The notes under the pieces were generated by a model that was given only the letters and a program-made list of their open reading frames with translations, made no database searches and was not told the DNA's origin. Positions 32,200-43,678 of a stretch of 64,000 nucleotides of DNA are shown piece after piece. The stretch is from Thinopyrum elongatum (taxonomy: Eukaryota; Streptophyta; Magnoliopsida; Poales; Poaceae). Where the stretch lies: contig CM022303.1 in the NCBI GenBank assembly GCA_011799875.1, forward strand, positions 427,233,230 to 427,297,229. Direction: 5' to 3'. The first letter of the stretch is position 1. Each line of letters begins with the position of its first letter. Made by a program: the position numbers and the translations under genes.

Positions 32200-35100
32200 T
32201 CTTGGTCGTCTATGTATGCTCCGGGATCAATAAATGCATCATCATCATCACTATCATGAATGACGTGCTGATCGGGTTCAGCGGCATCAACATGTGGAAG
32301 GCCACTTTATGTAATTGGTCAAGCATTGACAGGTCATCCATAGCAATAACCTCTTCTTGTTCTGGCTCTTCTTGTTCCGGCTCAGGGGTGAAGTCGGATT
32401 CACTATCGCTGTCTTCTTCAATGTTCTGGGGTGAAGTAGAGCGTTTCTTGAAATGTTTTTTGGAAAGACGTGTTTCTTGAAAGAATTCACCTTCATATGT
32501 GTCTAGGTTAATGTGAGGTTCATAATCCTCTTCATTGGGGGGAGGTGTGGTCTAACACGTGGCGGCACTTCATAAACGACATCCCAACCATTCAGATTTG
32601 GATAAGTTTGGCAGGCCCACGGTAGATAGAAAACTTGGGTCGCCTGTTGAGCCATAATATAGACATCAGGAACATCTAAATGGGTGCTTTGTTTGATTTT
32701 GACTAGCCCTATATGTTCATGAGTCCTTCTAGGCTCCTTCGACTGGAACCAATAACATTTGAAGACTACGACGTTCGGTGGGTTTTCACCATAGAATAGA
32801 AGTTCATAAATTGCTTCAACTCTCCCATAATACTCGGTACCTCCTTCGCCGATAGCAGAGACACAACAATTTGTAGACTTTGGTCGGCCATAGATAGCTC
32901 TTTGCCGAAGGTATGAAAGCGATACCCGTTGATGTCGTATTTGTCAAATGAACGGACCTTATAGTCAAAACCATTAGCGACTTGTCTCAATTCGGCATCC
33001 ATAGACTCTGAATTAGCCTAGAAGTTTAATACGAAAGGATAGTTGCATTAGCCACAAATTAGACGAAGAAATGAGAATGGTCTAATGGAAATTACCATTT
33101 GTTTGTACCAAGAGATGAAACCGGGAAAGCCGCCTCCATGCTTTGCCAGAAGCTCATACTTTTTGATGGACTCCTTTTCGATCACCGCTCCATCCGAGAA
33201 TTTGGCGACATATCGACTATATCAAATATCCAGGAATAAGAGCAGTTCAATGGAATTTGATGTTGCGAAACAATGTACCACGAGCACTTACTCGATGTAC
33301 GGCCGCACTTCTGTTAGGTTGTTGAAGATATACAACGAAATGGTCCGCCATTTTTTGACATCCAACAATATTGGTTTCGAAGCACCAGCTGGTGTGAGAT
33401 TCCCTTTGAATAGGATGAGGTTGGATCCACCTTTTTTAGGGTCGCCATCATTGTACCGAGGCTTCGGATTATGCAAATGACGATTTTTGGCTTCGTAGTG
33501 TGCTGTCATGAAGTTTGCCGCCTCCTCAGTAATGAATGCCTCGGCCATCGATGCTTCAATTCTAGTTTATTTTTACATTTTGCTCGGAGCGTCTTCTGCA
33601 TCCTCTCAGTTGCGTAGCACCAACGATTTTGCACGGCTCCCCCTAATCTTGCCTCGGTCGGGAGATGCAAAATCAAGTGCTGCATTGGATTAAAGAAGCC
33701 CGGCGGAAAGATCATCTCTAACTTGCAGATCAACTCCGGCGCCAACTCTTCCATTTCTTCTAGCACGGCAGACGATAGTTCTTTCACACAAAGAACACAG
33801 AAGAAATAGCTCAGCTCTGCTAGTACTAGCCATTCATCCTCAGGGATAAAGCCACGCAACATCGCCGACATTACCCGCTCAATCCATATGTGCCAATCAT
33901 GACTCTTGAGACCAAATATTTTCAAATTTTCAAGACTCGCTCCCTTCTTTAGATTCGCTGCATACCAAGATTGAACCACAAGATAATTGCATTTTCACCC
34001 ACAAGATAATTTCCCTCATAATTGGCCTTCCAAGATTGAACCATGCCTTTGGCTTCGTCCAGTTCTGCTTCCCTTTCAGTTCTTGCATGTTTTGTAACGG
34101 TCTATCACATAACGCCTCCTGCTCGACTCTAGCCTTAGTATTATCCTTTGACCTCCCCTCTATGCCGAACAATGTACCAAAAAGGGCCTCGGCGATATTC
34201 TTTTCAGTGTGCATCACGTCGATGTTGTGTGGGCAAAGGAGGTCTTTGAAGTAAGGCAGATCCCACAAGCATGTCTTGTGAGTCCAGGCGTGTTCCGAAT
34301 TATACCCCTTGAAATACCATTGATGCTCTGGATCAGGCTCAAGAGCGTTTAACTGATCCAGGGTCTCTTGGCCTGTCAACGCAGGTGGTGCAGAGTTTTT
34401 GACAACTCTACCTTTGATGAAGTTCTTCTTGTCTTTCCTGAACTTATCGCGAGGATCCAGGAACTGTCTATGCAAGTCGAAGCAAGAAAACTTGCAACCC
34501 GCCTGCAGCAAATGAAACTGAAGAGTTGCCTTGCATGTGGGGCACGGGAACCTTCCATGCACACACCAGCCAATGAATAGTGCATACGCCGGCAAGTCAC
34601 GCATCGAGTACATGTACCAAACACGCATTATGAAGTTATGTTTGCTAGCAGCGTCATATGTCTTGAACCCATTATCCCAAGCTTCTTGCAATTCATCCTT
34701 AAGTGGCTGCATGTACACATTCATATTCTTCCCCGGATAGTTGGGCCTTGGAATTATCAACGTCAGGAAAATGTTCTTTCTTTGCATAATCTATCCGGGG
34801 AGGAGATTGAGTGGAATGACAAATACGGGCCAACAACTGTATTGGGTTGCCGTCAGACCAAACACATTGAACCCATCCGTGCTGATGGCGACTCGAGGAT
34901 GCCTTGGATGTACTGTTTTTTGCTCATGTAATGCATCGAAGCGCTTCCACGCATAACCATCCGATGTGCGTACCATCATCAGATTCCCACCTGCATCTAG
35001 TTCGGTTATTTTTCCCATTTTTTGCCATGTCATCTGTCTGGCCGTCTCTTCAACCATGAAAAGACATTGAAGTCTTTGTACGATTGGCAAATACCGAAGA

Positions 35101-35828
35101 ACTTTATCAGGGATTTTGGTTTGCGTCTTCTCACCCATACCGTTGTCTACCACAACATACTTGGAAGACTTGCACATGGGAAAATAGTTCAAGCCTGCAT
35201 ACTCAAGCCTAAATAAGGCACATTCTTTCTCACAGGCATGTATCTTCTCATAGGGCATCTTAAGTGCACGGAGGATTTTGCCCGACTGGTACAGGTTTGC
35301 AGGCATTACATGGCCTTTGGGTAGAAAGCGTCCAAATACTATCATCATCGCGTCGTAGCATTCTCTGGCCAAGTTGAATTGAGCCTTCAGAGCCATTACT
35401 TGTGAGATGGCATCCAGCTAACAAAGCTCAGTGTGCTCGTGGAGAGGACGTTTTGAAGACTCCAACATTTCATTGAAGGCCTTTGCAGATTCCTCCATCT
35501 CATCGTCCAAATCGCGAGCATCATCAAAGTCTTGCACCATGTCTTCCATCCCGGTACCATGCTCGTCGGTGCGACGACGAACCACCTCAGCTCTGGCACG
35601 TTGGGTAGACTCACCATGAAATGTCCACACCGTATAACCGGGCGTAAAACCGCTCTTCTACAGGTGTTTGCCCATTTCTTCCTCTGCCTTCTTGTGCCAA
35701 TTGTCGCACCGAACACAGGGGCACCAAGTTTTCTTCTGGCCATTTGCAAATGCGGCCCTCGCAAACCCCTTGGTTTTTGTTAACCATTCATTGGTCATGT
35801 CTTTCTGATTAGTGTGACCCGTGTACAT
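32200..35828 (-). pseudogene. TNP2-type CACTA transposase, broken
   Basis: It recognises element ends and cuts and pastes the transposon. The start is near 35828 (MYTGHTNQ). A transposase-associated zinc-binding part (WCPCVRCDNWHKK) lies near 35700. The TNP2 catalytic domain is about 34790-34000, with GRFPCPTCK, HNIDVMHTEKNIAEALFGTL and LPAYALFIGWCVHG. A DUF4218 domain is at 33979-33580 (GLKSHDWHIWIERVM, PPGFFNPMQHLILHLP). A linker follows at 33548-33288, then a DUF4216 domain (RSFDKYDINGYRF) at 33002-32550. In-frame stops lie near 35658, 35418 and 34791. Frameshifts occur near 33950, 33570 and 32880. Order and motifs are those of plant CACTA transposases. It is not functional as read. Confidence 0.85.
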
Positions 35829-35855
35829 CCGTGCACGATCACTCGTCTTGCCTAG

Positions 35856-36205
35856 CTACACTCTAATAGGTAAAGATAGGTCTATCAACATGTATATTCA
35901 TCAGTTAATCTAGTTTGTCAATTTTATTACGTCCATGCAACCTACACTCTAATAGGTAAAGATAGGTCCTAATCCCACCCGAGTATGTGTAGATTGAGTA
36001 CGTTCTCCATGCTCTACCCCATTCTGAGACAAAATTTCGGCAGCACCTCCCCGCTGTTCTCCAAATACACGTATAAGCAAAAAGCCGAGAGAATGTGCAT
36101 CCGGAGAACAACAGGGAGGCGCTGCCAAAATTTTGTCTCGGAATGGGGTAGAGCATGGGGAACATACCCAATCTACACATCCTCGAGCTGTCCGTGGAAA
36201 TCATT
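35856..36205. repeat. long hairpin and short direct repeat upstream of the C transposase
   Basis: Arms at about 35985-36061 and 36104-36180 are complementary over some 75 bp with few mismatches. They contain gctctaccccatt-gagacaaaatttn and its reverse complement, separated by a loop of about 42 nt. Just left, a 25-bp direct repeat (ctacactctaataggtaaag...) occurs at about 35856 and 35943. It lies in the leader of the transposase gene. Confidence 0.75.
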
Positions 36206-36229
36206 GGACAATCCGAATGAGTTACGGTG

Positions 36230-36545
36230 ATGAATATGCAACTGAATGTATATTTATCGATGCAACCCTTTCAGACGGGAGACGCCTAGGTTACGCGACT
36301 TAGCACAAAAATGAAATCTACAGACATGATTAAAAGAGCGTAGGAGGTGAAGGTGGATTCATAGCTAACCCTCGGCTGTAGAGGAAGTAGTTGAACAATG
36401 GCGGGATCACGAACCAAAAACTTCGACCATGATGACTCCAAGGAGATGAAATAGCACAAAGCCTGTAAATTTTACCGATCGAGTCAAGAAAATTTAGGAA
36501 ATCACATCACATAAAGCATCGACACTTCAAACTATGAAAAAAACT
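36230..36545. other. noncoding interior of C
   Basis: No gene was seen between the hairpin and the minisatellite. Confidence 0.4.
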
Positions 36546-36611
36546 TTGACCCCTCGGCAATCCTTGACCCTCGACCCCTTGACAATCCTCGACCCTCGAC
36601 CCCTCGGCGAC
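36546..36611. repeat. GACCCTCGACCCCTCGG minisatellite of C, left part
   Basis: Irregular repeats of gaccctcgacccctcgg. The array is cut here by T2 and resumes at 55352-55450. Confidence 0.85.
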
Positions 36612-37480
36612 TGTCGGATTTCGGGCTTCGCAGACCCAAGAAAGGTTTGAACTCAGGGGCGTGTGTGAAGAACTCAACCTCTCAAGCCGATCAATCCGGT
36701 GCTCTCATGACCTAGCTCGATGAACACGATAAAGACACGGCAGTTTACCCAGGTTTGGGCCACCTTGCGGTGTAAAACCCTACTCCTGCTTTGTGGTGGA
36801 TTAGCCTCGCGAGGGGCTGAGGATGAACTAGTACAAGTGGAAGAACAGCCTTAGGAGGCATGTTCTTGTGATGAGCTCTGGGGATTCGGTCTCCGGGGGT
36901 CCGATCCCTTCTATGGTGGTGGCTAGGTTATATTTATAGTGGCCTTGGTCCTCTTCCTCCAAAACATAGGCTGGAAGGGATCCCACAACGGCCAAATTTG
37001 AAAGGGGACAAGAAGTACATCTGATCCTGATGAACGGTGGTCTTCGCCTACAAAGCTTCTGAGCGTGACGTCGTGGTGGGCTCGGCGATGACATCCATCC
37101 TGCCGTTCTGGCGGTCTTGGTCTTGTTGCACGCAAATGGCAACCTTTGGCTGATTCCTTGGGACTCCACACCTGCGCTTGCCTCCTTTGCACCAAAGAGG
37201 AAACCTGCCACTCTGTGGCCGCTGGCGCGTGCCTGGCCTTTGTCGTCATGGCTGATGTCATTCCAGCCTCGTGAGGTTGGGTCTTGCATAGAAATCTCTG
37301 CTCTGCTCAGGAGTCCGCTCCCTCAGGAGGTCTTGATGTCGCCCGCCTTGCGAGGCTTGGCCCCTCGCGAGGGTCTTGTCTTGCCGTAGTTGAAGCTGGG
37401 CCATACCAGGCCGTCGATGGAGCCACGTCGTGGACCGCAGGCAGGCAGGTCTGGGTACCCTGGTTCCCAGAACGCCGACA
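36612..37480 (-). repeat. 3' LTR of T2
   Basis: Minus-strand ends are TGTCGG (37480) and CCGACA (36612). It shares a TATTTATAG TATA-like element near 36930 and most of its sequence with 54467-55351. About 869 bp. Confidence 0.9.
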
Positions 37481-37773
37481 GAACCCTCGGGCCCAAGGCG
37501 CGCCGGCACTTGGCTTCGAGGCGAAGCCAAAGGGCAAGTGCGGAACACCGCGGGCCACAATCGCCTGCGGACCGAGCCGACGCGTGGCGCTTGATGGGAC
37601 GTGGGCATCTCTGTTTCTCCACGCTGCCTCAGCAACTAGCGCGTCCGGACAAAAAGGCCAACTCCCGCAGCCGAGCTTTCATTGCCTTCCCTTCGTCTTG
37701 CTCCAGATCTCATCCGTCTCCTGCTGAGGGCGCCTCCAGACCCACCAACTCCTCACTCCCAAGCTCCCTGCCG

Positions 37774-40406
37774 ATGGGGAAGAAGGCGAAGCTTGCCGGG
37801 GCGGCCGCGGCCACCGCTCCTAATGTCAAAGTGGCCCTCAGCTTGTCAACCATCACCGAAGTCAAGCACCTCGCTGCCGTGCTCCCGCTGACGACGGGCA
37901 AGGAGAACGAGGGGGGAGCGACCGAGCTTCGGGTCGGCTCCGCCGAGCAGCGAGCCTTGGTGGGCGCGTTCTTCCCTTTCTTCCTCCACAGCCTCTTTGC
38001 GGGGCTCGTCCCGCCTTTCTCCAGATTCTTCTTCGCCATCCTTGACCACTACCAGATCCACGCGCTTCATCTTCAACCCAACTCCATCCTCCTCCTGTCG
38101 GTCTTTGCTTTCTACTGCGAGGCCTTCGTGGGGGTGAGCCCTCTGTCACGCTATTCTGCCATTTCTTCTCCCTCCGGACGCACGGCTCAAGCGAGCGCTC
38201 CGGGTGCGTCTCCTTCGTCGCACTCCATGATAATAACGAGCTCATGAAGCCGGGAAGAAGGTGGATGACTTCCGGCGCAGGTGGATCTACCTGGATGCCC
38301 GGAGCCATCACGCTTGGCTGGAGCTGCCGACTGGGCGGCCGGAGAAGCTGCCTCAGTGGTCTCACGAGAAGCTCACCGACCCCCGGGCGGCGCCGGTCTT
38401 GAAGAAGATGAAGGCAGACATGGGCTCCGGGGCGCTGACGGGGGCCATGATCGTCCGCGAATTCCTGGTGAAGCGCCTGGCCCCTCTCCAAGCTCACTCG
38501 CGCCCCATGTGGGACCTCAAAGGTGCAGAAGATGACCTCCGGCTGCGCCCTGGGAACCTGACGGACAAGCAGCTGGACAAGGCTGTGCGGGTCTTGCTCG
38601 GGAAGGATCCAGGCTGCCTCCCAGCGGCCCACCTTCCGCTGTACCATCGTAATGACGGGGCGTCACTGGCCGCCTCCATGCCAGACTTCAACGAGCGGGG
38701 GCTTGTGCCGTCAGGGCCTCCCGACTCCCAAGTGGCGCTGTCCTCCGTCGAGGACTCCGTTGAGGGCGAGGAAGAGGAGGAAGACTCGGAGGCGACCGAG
38801 GAAGGGATGGGGGAGATTTCTCCTCCGCGGCGGAGCGAGCTCCTCCGGGGTCTTCCTGACGATGACGACACCGAGGAAGGCTTGGTCGGGGGGTCCCCGC
38901 GTCCCGCCGGGGTCGTCACGAGGTCCGGGGGGACCCCGCTGCGAAGGCTGATCCGCGGGGGCCTGAAGGGAGGAACGACGCCGGCACCGCCCCAGGGCAG
39001 CGCCCTGACCTTGTCGGCTGCTGCCGCCACTCCAGAGCCCCCGTCGCTCGCCCGGCCAAGCCTCCGGTTGTAACGAGGCCCTTGCTGCAGAAGCTTGGGG
39101 GCAGCGCCGTCCTGGGCAAGAAAAGGGCGTATATCGCCGAAGACGAGTAAGCACCTTACTTTGTTCTTACCTTCTGTCGTGATACCATGCTCACAATGTC
39201 GCTCTCCTGACGACCAGGCTGGCCCCCGAGGCGAAGAAGAATAAGGAGGACGCCGCTCCCAAGGAGCAGCGGACTCCAAAGGTGCCAGCTCCTGACGCGC
39301 CCGCGGGAGGCGAGAAGCCCCTGGAGCCCCCTGCCCCGACTGACATCGCGATAGCGCTAGTCCAGGTGCCAGCGCCACTTCTTTCCCGGGCTCTCGTGCC
39401 GGCGGACTAGGGCTCCTCCGCCAGGCCCGGTGCTTTGGAGGAAGCCTACGCCGCGCTGGACCGACTCTGGGATGATCTTCAGGGTGCTGATGAGCGTGCA
39501 GTGACGGGGCGCCTGGAGCTGATCTCGGGGTGGCTTCGAGCCGACTCATCCGTCAGGATGGCTTGGAGCCAGGCCAAAGCTGCCGCCTCAGACGCCAGGG
39601 AGCAGGCCACAGAAGCCACAGCAGCTCGCGATGCTGCGATGGCCGACGCCGCGACAGCCAAAATCAACTGTCGTGAGGTGGAGGCCGAGTTGGAGAAGCT
39701 TCGCGAGGAGCAGACCTCCCAGGCGCGTGGGCTCCAGACACGGGAGGAGGAGATCATGGCTCGGGAATCTGCGCTTGCCGACCGTGAGGCCGAGCTGGAG
39801 CAGGAAGCCCAAGAACAGGGCACGGAGCAGAGCTGGCTGGAGAAGCTGAAGGAGGTGGTAGACGCGGCCAAGGCGTCCCACACCAAGCATGTCTCGGAGG
39901 AGATGGCCAAGTTGAAGGCTAGGGAGAATACGCTTGCTGCGGCTGAGAAGGCCGGGCGCGACGCCTTCACTTCCTTCGAGCTGAAGTGCCACGAGGATCT
40001 CCACTCCCTTTACGGGGAAGGATATGACGAACTGCTAGCGGCCCCAGATGGTGGCCTTCCTGGTCTTCTCACCAAGCTTGTCGTGGAGCTGGGGAACATC
40101 TCCGCCGCGCTGGGCTCCATGGTAGAAGGGGAGTGCCGCGCGCTCTTAACTGCGGCCGCGACGTGAGTCTATAGCCATCTTCATCTCCTGTACCCTAGCC
40201 TAGACATTGGCACGCTGCTGGAGCCGGTGGCGCCCGAGTCCCGGGTCGCTGCTGCTAAAGCCTTGAAGGAGCAGGTGGAAGCCCTCGTGGTGAAGTTCCA
40301 TTGCATTGACCCCGAGGCCTTGGCGGCCACAGCCGGCGGCGAAGGCGACATCGGCACCGTCGAGGATGCGCTCCCCAAGGCGACTAGTGGCAGTGAGCAG
40401 GGCTGA
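37774..40406 (+). pseudogene. antisense ORF of T2, gypsy-associated 'Transposase_28'-type protein, broken
   Basis: ATG at 37774 (MGKKAKLAGAAAATAP), about 290 bp outside the 3' LTR and opposite to gag. The N-terminal domain spans 37774-38640 (PFFLHSLFAGLVPPFSRFF, FYCEAFVG, DDFRRRWIYLDAR). Frameshifts occur near 38140 and 38250. An acidic, Ser-rich segment follows at 38700-38900, then introns around 39150-39217 and 40163-40197. A coiled coil of about 240 residues occupies 39435-40166 (EVEAELEKLREEQTSQARGL), preceded by an in-frame TAG near 39408. The last exon ends at 40406. The domain plan equals that of T1. The role is unknown; Tat elements of several plants carry such an ORF. Confidence 0.7.
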
Positions 40407-41985
40407 AGGCGGCGCCTCCCATCTCTTATCCTGCAACATTTAGCGTGCCTCGTGGAGGCATAAGAACTTCTGCTTTGAATTCGTGAACATTATGGTTTGT
40501 AATAATTTGCTAGGATTCCGCGATTTTCCTTTCCGTGCTTGATTTCCTTCCGTATGTCTTTAGTGTTTTGCGTCGGCAGGGCCCGGCCCCGCGCATACCT
40601 CAGCCACTGTTGGTTCATCCGGATCGCCAGGACAAGACCAAGGGGTGAGGGGCTACGTGACCAGTGAGGCCCCTGAGTCGCGATGCTAGGGGGTCCCCCT
40701 TGACGTACGAATGGCCTCGTGAAGGAAGTGCAAGCAGCGTCTGGGTTAATCCGAAGTCCTCATACCTTTCCTCGCCAGCTTTTGCCTGGGAGGGTCGCGA
40801 GATGACTAGGTGCCGAAGACCTAGTAGGGTGGCGAGCGCTAGGCGTGAACTGGATGCAGCCCCCGTGCCCAGCCCCCTCCCGCGGCTCTCCCGGGGGAAA
40901 GTTGGCGCGGTGGGGCCAGAGGCGAGCCCTGGGGCTCTCCTGAGGTTGGTGCAGCCGCTAGGGTGCCCTCAGTTGTTTATCATCAGCGCGGAGCATGACG
41001 CTTCCACTCTTGCATGGGCATAGCCGCTCCTCGACCATGTCGTCCGCCAGCGCGGAGCATGGGGCTTCCACTGGTGCGTGGGAGGGGGCTCCCTCTGAGG
41101 GGAGACCCCCGAGGCGTGTACTGCCCCGTCCTGGCACGTGGCTTGCACGGCAGGACTGGAGGAGGTGTATATGGGCACCCGTGAGCCAGCGCGGGACTCA
41201 TGAGGCCCTACCTCAAGGCGGGTTGCGCCTGAATTTTTGGTAAGGGTGCTCATTGAAATCCATTGAGGTGGTTAGATCATCTGTGCCGAGTGAATCTCCG
41301 GAGGATATTGCATGAGAAGGCCAAACACCAGCGACCCCAGGAGGTGACGTGAGCGGGACCGGCCCGCTAGACAGAGCTCAGTCATTGGATTTGTCGAGGC
41401 TGCAGGGACGGACCCGAGCACAGACACCGTGCCCAGACTTCTCATGCATCGATCCTAAAGAAAGACAACCGGCGCACCGCTCCCGTGGTGGTGAGGCACC
41501 GTGCCGCGCGCCCTAACTTATCCACTAGCGATTAGCTCATGCAAGAACAAGGCACCAAGGGCCATGGGAGGTGACATACACGGGGCTGGCCCGTGAGACA
41601 GAGCTCGGCCACTTGGGTTTAGCGATGCTGCAGGGACGGACCCGAGCACAGACGCCGTGCCAATCCTTAAAAATGAGGCGGTCGCGGGCGGGTTCGTAAG
41701 GGCGCACGATGTTCATGATTCCGAAGCACCGGACAGGCAGGTGATTATATATAGTAGCTCATAAAAGGGGAAAATCAGCTCTGATAGATGCGTAAGACGA
41801 CACATGCTGCGGGGTGGACCCACACAGCTTGAGGATAATGCAGCCCGAGGGGCGCCCTCAACTGAATGAACTAAAAAGTCACCTGGCACCATTGGGGTAG
41901 AAGTGTTGAAGTAGCTGAAGATGCACGTCGTAGAAGTTGCTCCTCATGAGCCGGCAGGCTCCTGAGCCTCGGGGGGCTCCGGAGG
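40407..41985. other. 3' untranslated interior of T2
   Basis: No domain on either strand. It holds a pair of direct repeats at 41326-41661 and weaker repeats (agcgcggagcatg--gcttccact) near 40985 and 41050. Tat elements are known for variable repeats in this position. Confidence 0.55.
41326..41661. repeat. direct repeats in the T2 3' untranslated region
   Basis: Copies at about 41326-41433 and 41551-41661 share ggaggtgac, cgngac-ggcccg, gacagagctc and tgcagggacggacccgagca, with a start-to-start distance near 225 bp. Confidence 0.75.
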
Positions 41986-42205
41986 CTCTGGCTCCTCCTC
42001 GGTCAGGACTGCTTGGCGCCTGGCTTCACGAGACGCCAGGACACCGCGCATTCATCGCTGGAGCGAGGCAGCAGCACCCGGCAGGCCGAATGGCATGCAG
42101 ACGTAGCTGTGGGGGTGGCCTCCACACCGGCCGATGCTGGACGGCTAGAAGAGCTCCTGAGAAGCAGCTCTGTTGAGGCCCGGGATGTTGACGCAGATGC
42201 GCAGC
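41986..42205 (-). pseudogene. reverse-transcriptase remnant of T2, internally deleted
   Basis: On the minus strand, PGLNRAASQELF near 42165 is the remnant of the 'LNRACPKD' block, and only about 25 codons later comes YVCMPFGLPGAAASLQR near 42090, the 'RMPFGLKNAGATYQR' block. In a full reverse transcriptase the two are separated by roughly 90 residues that include the first catalytic aspartate. The YxDD block, RNase H and integrase are missing. W2 sits immediately to its right. Confidence 0.75.
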
Positions 42206-43609
42206 TGATACGTCTCCAACGTATCTACTTTTCCAAACTCTTTTGCCCTTGTTTTGGACTCTAACTTGCATGATTTGAATGGAACTAACCCGGACTGACG
42301 CTGTTTTCAGCAGAACTGCCATGGTGTTATTTTGGTGCAGAAATAAAAGTTCTCGGAATGACCTGAAACTTCACGGAGACACGTTTTGGAATTAATAAAA
42401 AATACTGGCAAAAGAATCAACTGAAGGGGGCCCACACCCTGGCCACGAGGGTGGGGGCGCGCCCTACCCCCCTAGGGGCGCCCCCCTGCCTCGTGGGCCC
42501 CCTGGAGCTCCACCGACCTCAACTCCAACTCTATATATTCACGTTCGGGGAGAAAAAAATAAGAGAGAAGGATTCATCGCGTTTTACGATACGGAGCCGC
42601 CGCCAAGCCCTGTTCTTCCTCGGGAGGGCTGATTTGGAGTCCGTTCGGGGCTCCGGAGAGGGGAATCCGTCGCCATCATCATCATCAACCATCCTCCATC
42701 ACCAATTTCATGATGCTCACCGCCGTGCGTGAGTAATCCCATCGTAGGCTTGCTGGACGGTGATGGGTTGGATGAGATTTACCATCTAATCAAGTTAGTT
42801 TTGTTAGGGTTTGATCCCTAGTATCCATTATGTTCTAAGATTGATGTTGCTATGACTTTGCCATGCTTAATGCTTGTCACTAGGGCCCGAGTGCCATGAT
42901 TTCAGATCTGAAACTATTATGTTTTCATGAATATATGAGTGTTCTTGATCCTATCTTGCAAGTTATAGTCACCTACTACATCTTATGATCCGGCAACCCC
43001 GGAGTGACAATAGTCGGGACACTTCCCGGTGATGACCGTAGTTTGAGGAGTTCATGTATTCACTAAGTGCTAATGCTTTGGTCCGGTACTCTATTAAAAG
43101 GAGGCCTCAATATCCCTTAGTTTCCATTAGGACCCCACTGCCATGGGAGGGTAGGACAAAAGATGTCATGCAAGTTCTTTTCCATAAGCACGTATGACTA
43201 TATTCGGAATACATGCCTACATTATATTGATGAACTGGAGCTAGTTCTGTGTCACCCTACGTTAGAACTGTTGCATGATGAATGCTATCCGACATAATTA
43301 TCCATCATTGATCCATTGCCCACGAGCTCGTTTCATATTGATCTTTGCTCCGTTACTTTTCCGTTGCCACTGTTACGATTGCTACAAAACTGCTACTGTT
43401 ATTTTTGCCACTGTTAATATTACTTCCATACTACTTTGCTACTAAACACTTTGATGCAGATATTAAGTCTTTCAGGTGTGGTTGAATTGACAACTCAGCT
43501 GCTAATACTTGAGAATATTCTTTGGCTCCCCTTGTGTCGACTCAATAAATTTGGGTTGAATACTCTACCCTTGAAAACTGTTGCGATCCCCTATACTTGT
43601 GGGTTATCA
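42206..43609 (+). repeat. 5' LTR of W2
   Basis: TGATACGTCTCC...GGGTTATCA, 1404 bp. A TATA-like TCTATATATTC lies near 42527, followed by a GGGGAGAAAAAA leader, so transcripts probably begin near 42560. Confidence 0.93.
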
Positions 43610-43620
43610 AGACCTTTTTC

Positions 43621-43638
43621 TGGCGCCGTTGCCGGGGA
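43621..43638 (+). promoter_or_regulatory. primer binding site of W2 (tRNA-Asp)
   Basis: TGGCGCCGTTGCCGGGGA, complementary to the 3' end of plant tRNA-Asp(GUC), 11 nt after the LTR. This spacing and tRNA are typical of the Athila lineage. Confidence 0.85.
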
Positions 43639-43678
43639 GCTTAGCTCTATTCTCTGAGTCACTTGGGATTTATATCTG

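Noticed and set aside
38494..39549. 351-residue minus-strand frame
   Set aside because: Shadow of the plus-strand antisense ORF of T2. The plus strand has the domain and coiled-coil pattern; this one is Pro/Ser/Arg-rich without motifs.
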